Shown one piece after another: positions 6,391-6,538 of a stretch of DNA of 6,538 nucleotides. The position numbers and the translations under genes were made by a program. Below the pieces are notes generated by a model, which searched no databases, was not told the DNA's origin, and saw only the letters and a program-made list of their open reading frames with translations. Origin of the DNA: an uncultured Actinomycetes bacterium (GTDB lineage: Bacteria > Actinomycetota > Coriobacteriia > Coriobacteriales > RUG844); contig OMSY01000175.1 in the NCBI GenBank assembly GCA_900313875.1, forward strand, positions 1 to 6,538. Direction: 5' to 3'. Positions within the stretch are counted from its first letter, which is position 1; every line of letters begins with the position of its first letter.

Positions 6391-6409
6391 CCCGGTCCCC
6401 GCTGTCCCA
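6363..6409. repeat. REP-like palindromic element overlapping the rsmA stop codon
   Basis: TGGGACAGCGGGGACCGG (6363-6380) and its exact reverse complement (6392-6409) form a perfect 18-bp stem around an 11-base spacer (6381-6391). Inside it is an overlapping 22-bp perfect palindrome (6368-6389) and a 13-bp direct repeat, CCGGTCCCCGCTG, at 6377-6389 and 6392-6404. The left arm encodes the last RsmA residues, and the stop TGA (6388-6390) lies in the spacer. No T-run follows on either strand, so it is not a standard intrinsic terminator, although the RNA hairpin could protect the operon 3' end or slow RNA polymerase. The GGGACAG...CTGTCCC form resembles REP sequences mobilised by REP-associated tyrosine transposases; no such gene is in the window. 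Confidence 0.85.
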
Positions 6410-6433
6410 GGCGTGCCATTCCCGAACCATTTT

Positions 6434-6458
6434 CTTTCCGTTTACTCTTTACGGAAAG
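6434..6458. repeat. Inverted repeat, possible operator
   Basis: CTTTCCGT (6434-6441) and ACGGAAAG (6451-6458) are exact reverse complements separated by nine bases. The sequence after it is not T-rich in either direction, so a terminator is unlikely. The right arm overlaps the -35 of a candidate rightward promoter, which is where a repressor site would be expected. Confidence 0.45.
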
Positions 6459-6476
6459 ATGACTCTTCTATATCAT
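6448..6476 (+). promoter_or_regulatory. Candidate rightward promoter for a gene beyond the window
   Basis: TTTACG (6448-6453, four of six to the -35 consensus) and TATCAT (6471-6476, five of six to the -10) are separated by exactly 17 bp. They lie in a stretch much richer in A and T than the rest of the window. No coding sequence is visible before the right edge. Confidence 0.5.
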
Positions 6477-6488
6477 AGTGAATTCCGA

Positions 6489-6497
6489 TGCTAAAAT
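6489..6497 (+). promoter_or_regulatory. Candidate second rightward promoter with an extended -10
   Basis: TGCTAAAAT has the extended -10 TG one base before TAAAAT (five of six to the consensus), 13 bases downstream of the previous -10. No -35 is apparent, as extended -10 promoters often allow. The following 41 bases to the right edge show no start codon with a clear ribosome binding site. Confidence 0.35.
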
Positions 6498-6538
6498 GGC
6501 ACAGCTTCGTTTCATATATCGTTGCTCCGGGTCTCAGA

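Noticed and set aside
6363..6409. The palindrome read as an intrinsic terminator or a single CRISPR repeat
   Set aside because: There is no T-run after the stem on either strand, and there are no regularly spaced copies or spacers.

Overview
This high-GC window (by eye; third codon positions mostly G or C) carries a compact housekeeping segment for translation and rRNA modification. The protein style, the long leader sequence on TatD and the order rsmI - metG - tatD - rsmA suggest an actinomycete of the class Coriobacteriia (Collinsella, Olsenella or Eggerthella type). That placement is an inference from protein character, not from a database search.

Layout. On the minus strand at the left edge is a 3'-truncated gene for the LigB-like half of AmmeMemoRadiSam system protein A. 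It has its own -10 box and a strong Shine-Dalgarno. Next, also on the minus strand, is a gene for a 97-residue acidic protein with one C-terminal membrane helix. Its downstream region holds three tandem copies of an 8-mer and a convincing rho-independent terminator that separates it from the first gene. Divergent from it, on the plus strand, is rsmI (16S rRNA C1402 2'-O-methyltransferase). After a 108-bp gap comes an apparent operon of metG (methionyl-tRNA synthetase), tatD (TatD-type metal-dependent nuclease), a flavodoxin-fold protein with an iron-sulfur-like cysteine cluster, and rsmA/ksgA (16S rRNA A1518/A1519 dimethyltransferase). These genes are separated by 8 bp or overlap by 4 bp, so they are probably co-transcribed and translationally coupled.

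The right end changes character. The last codons of rsmA lie inside a REP-like element with perfect 18-bp arms that also contains a 22-bp palindrome and a 13-bp direct repeat. An AT-rich stretch follows, with an 8-bp inverted repeat overlapping a plausible promoter that would read out of the window.

Functionally, RsmI and RsmA modify the decoding-site region of 16S rRNA and MetG charges tRNA-Met, so the plus-strand block serves ribosome maturation and translation initiation. The points most worth a second look are the REP-like element that supplies the RsmA C-terminus, the flavoprotein where Bacillus-type clusters have the RNase M5 gene rnmV, the altered zinc-knuckle and HIGH motifs of MetG, and the AmmeMemoRadiSam gene, whose biological role is poorly defined. 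I found no tRNA, rRNA, CRISPR array, transposase or phage gene.
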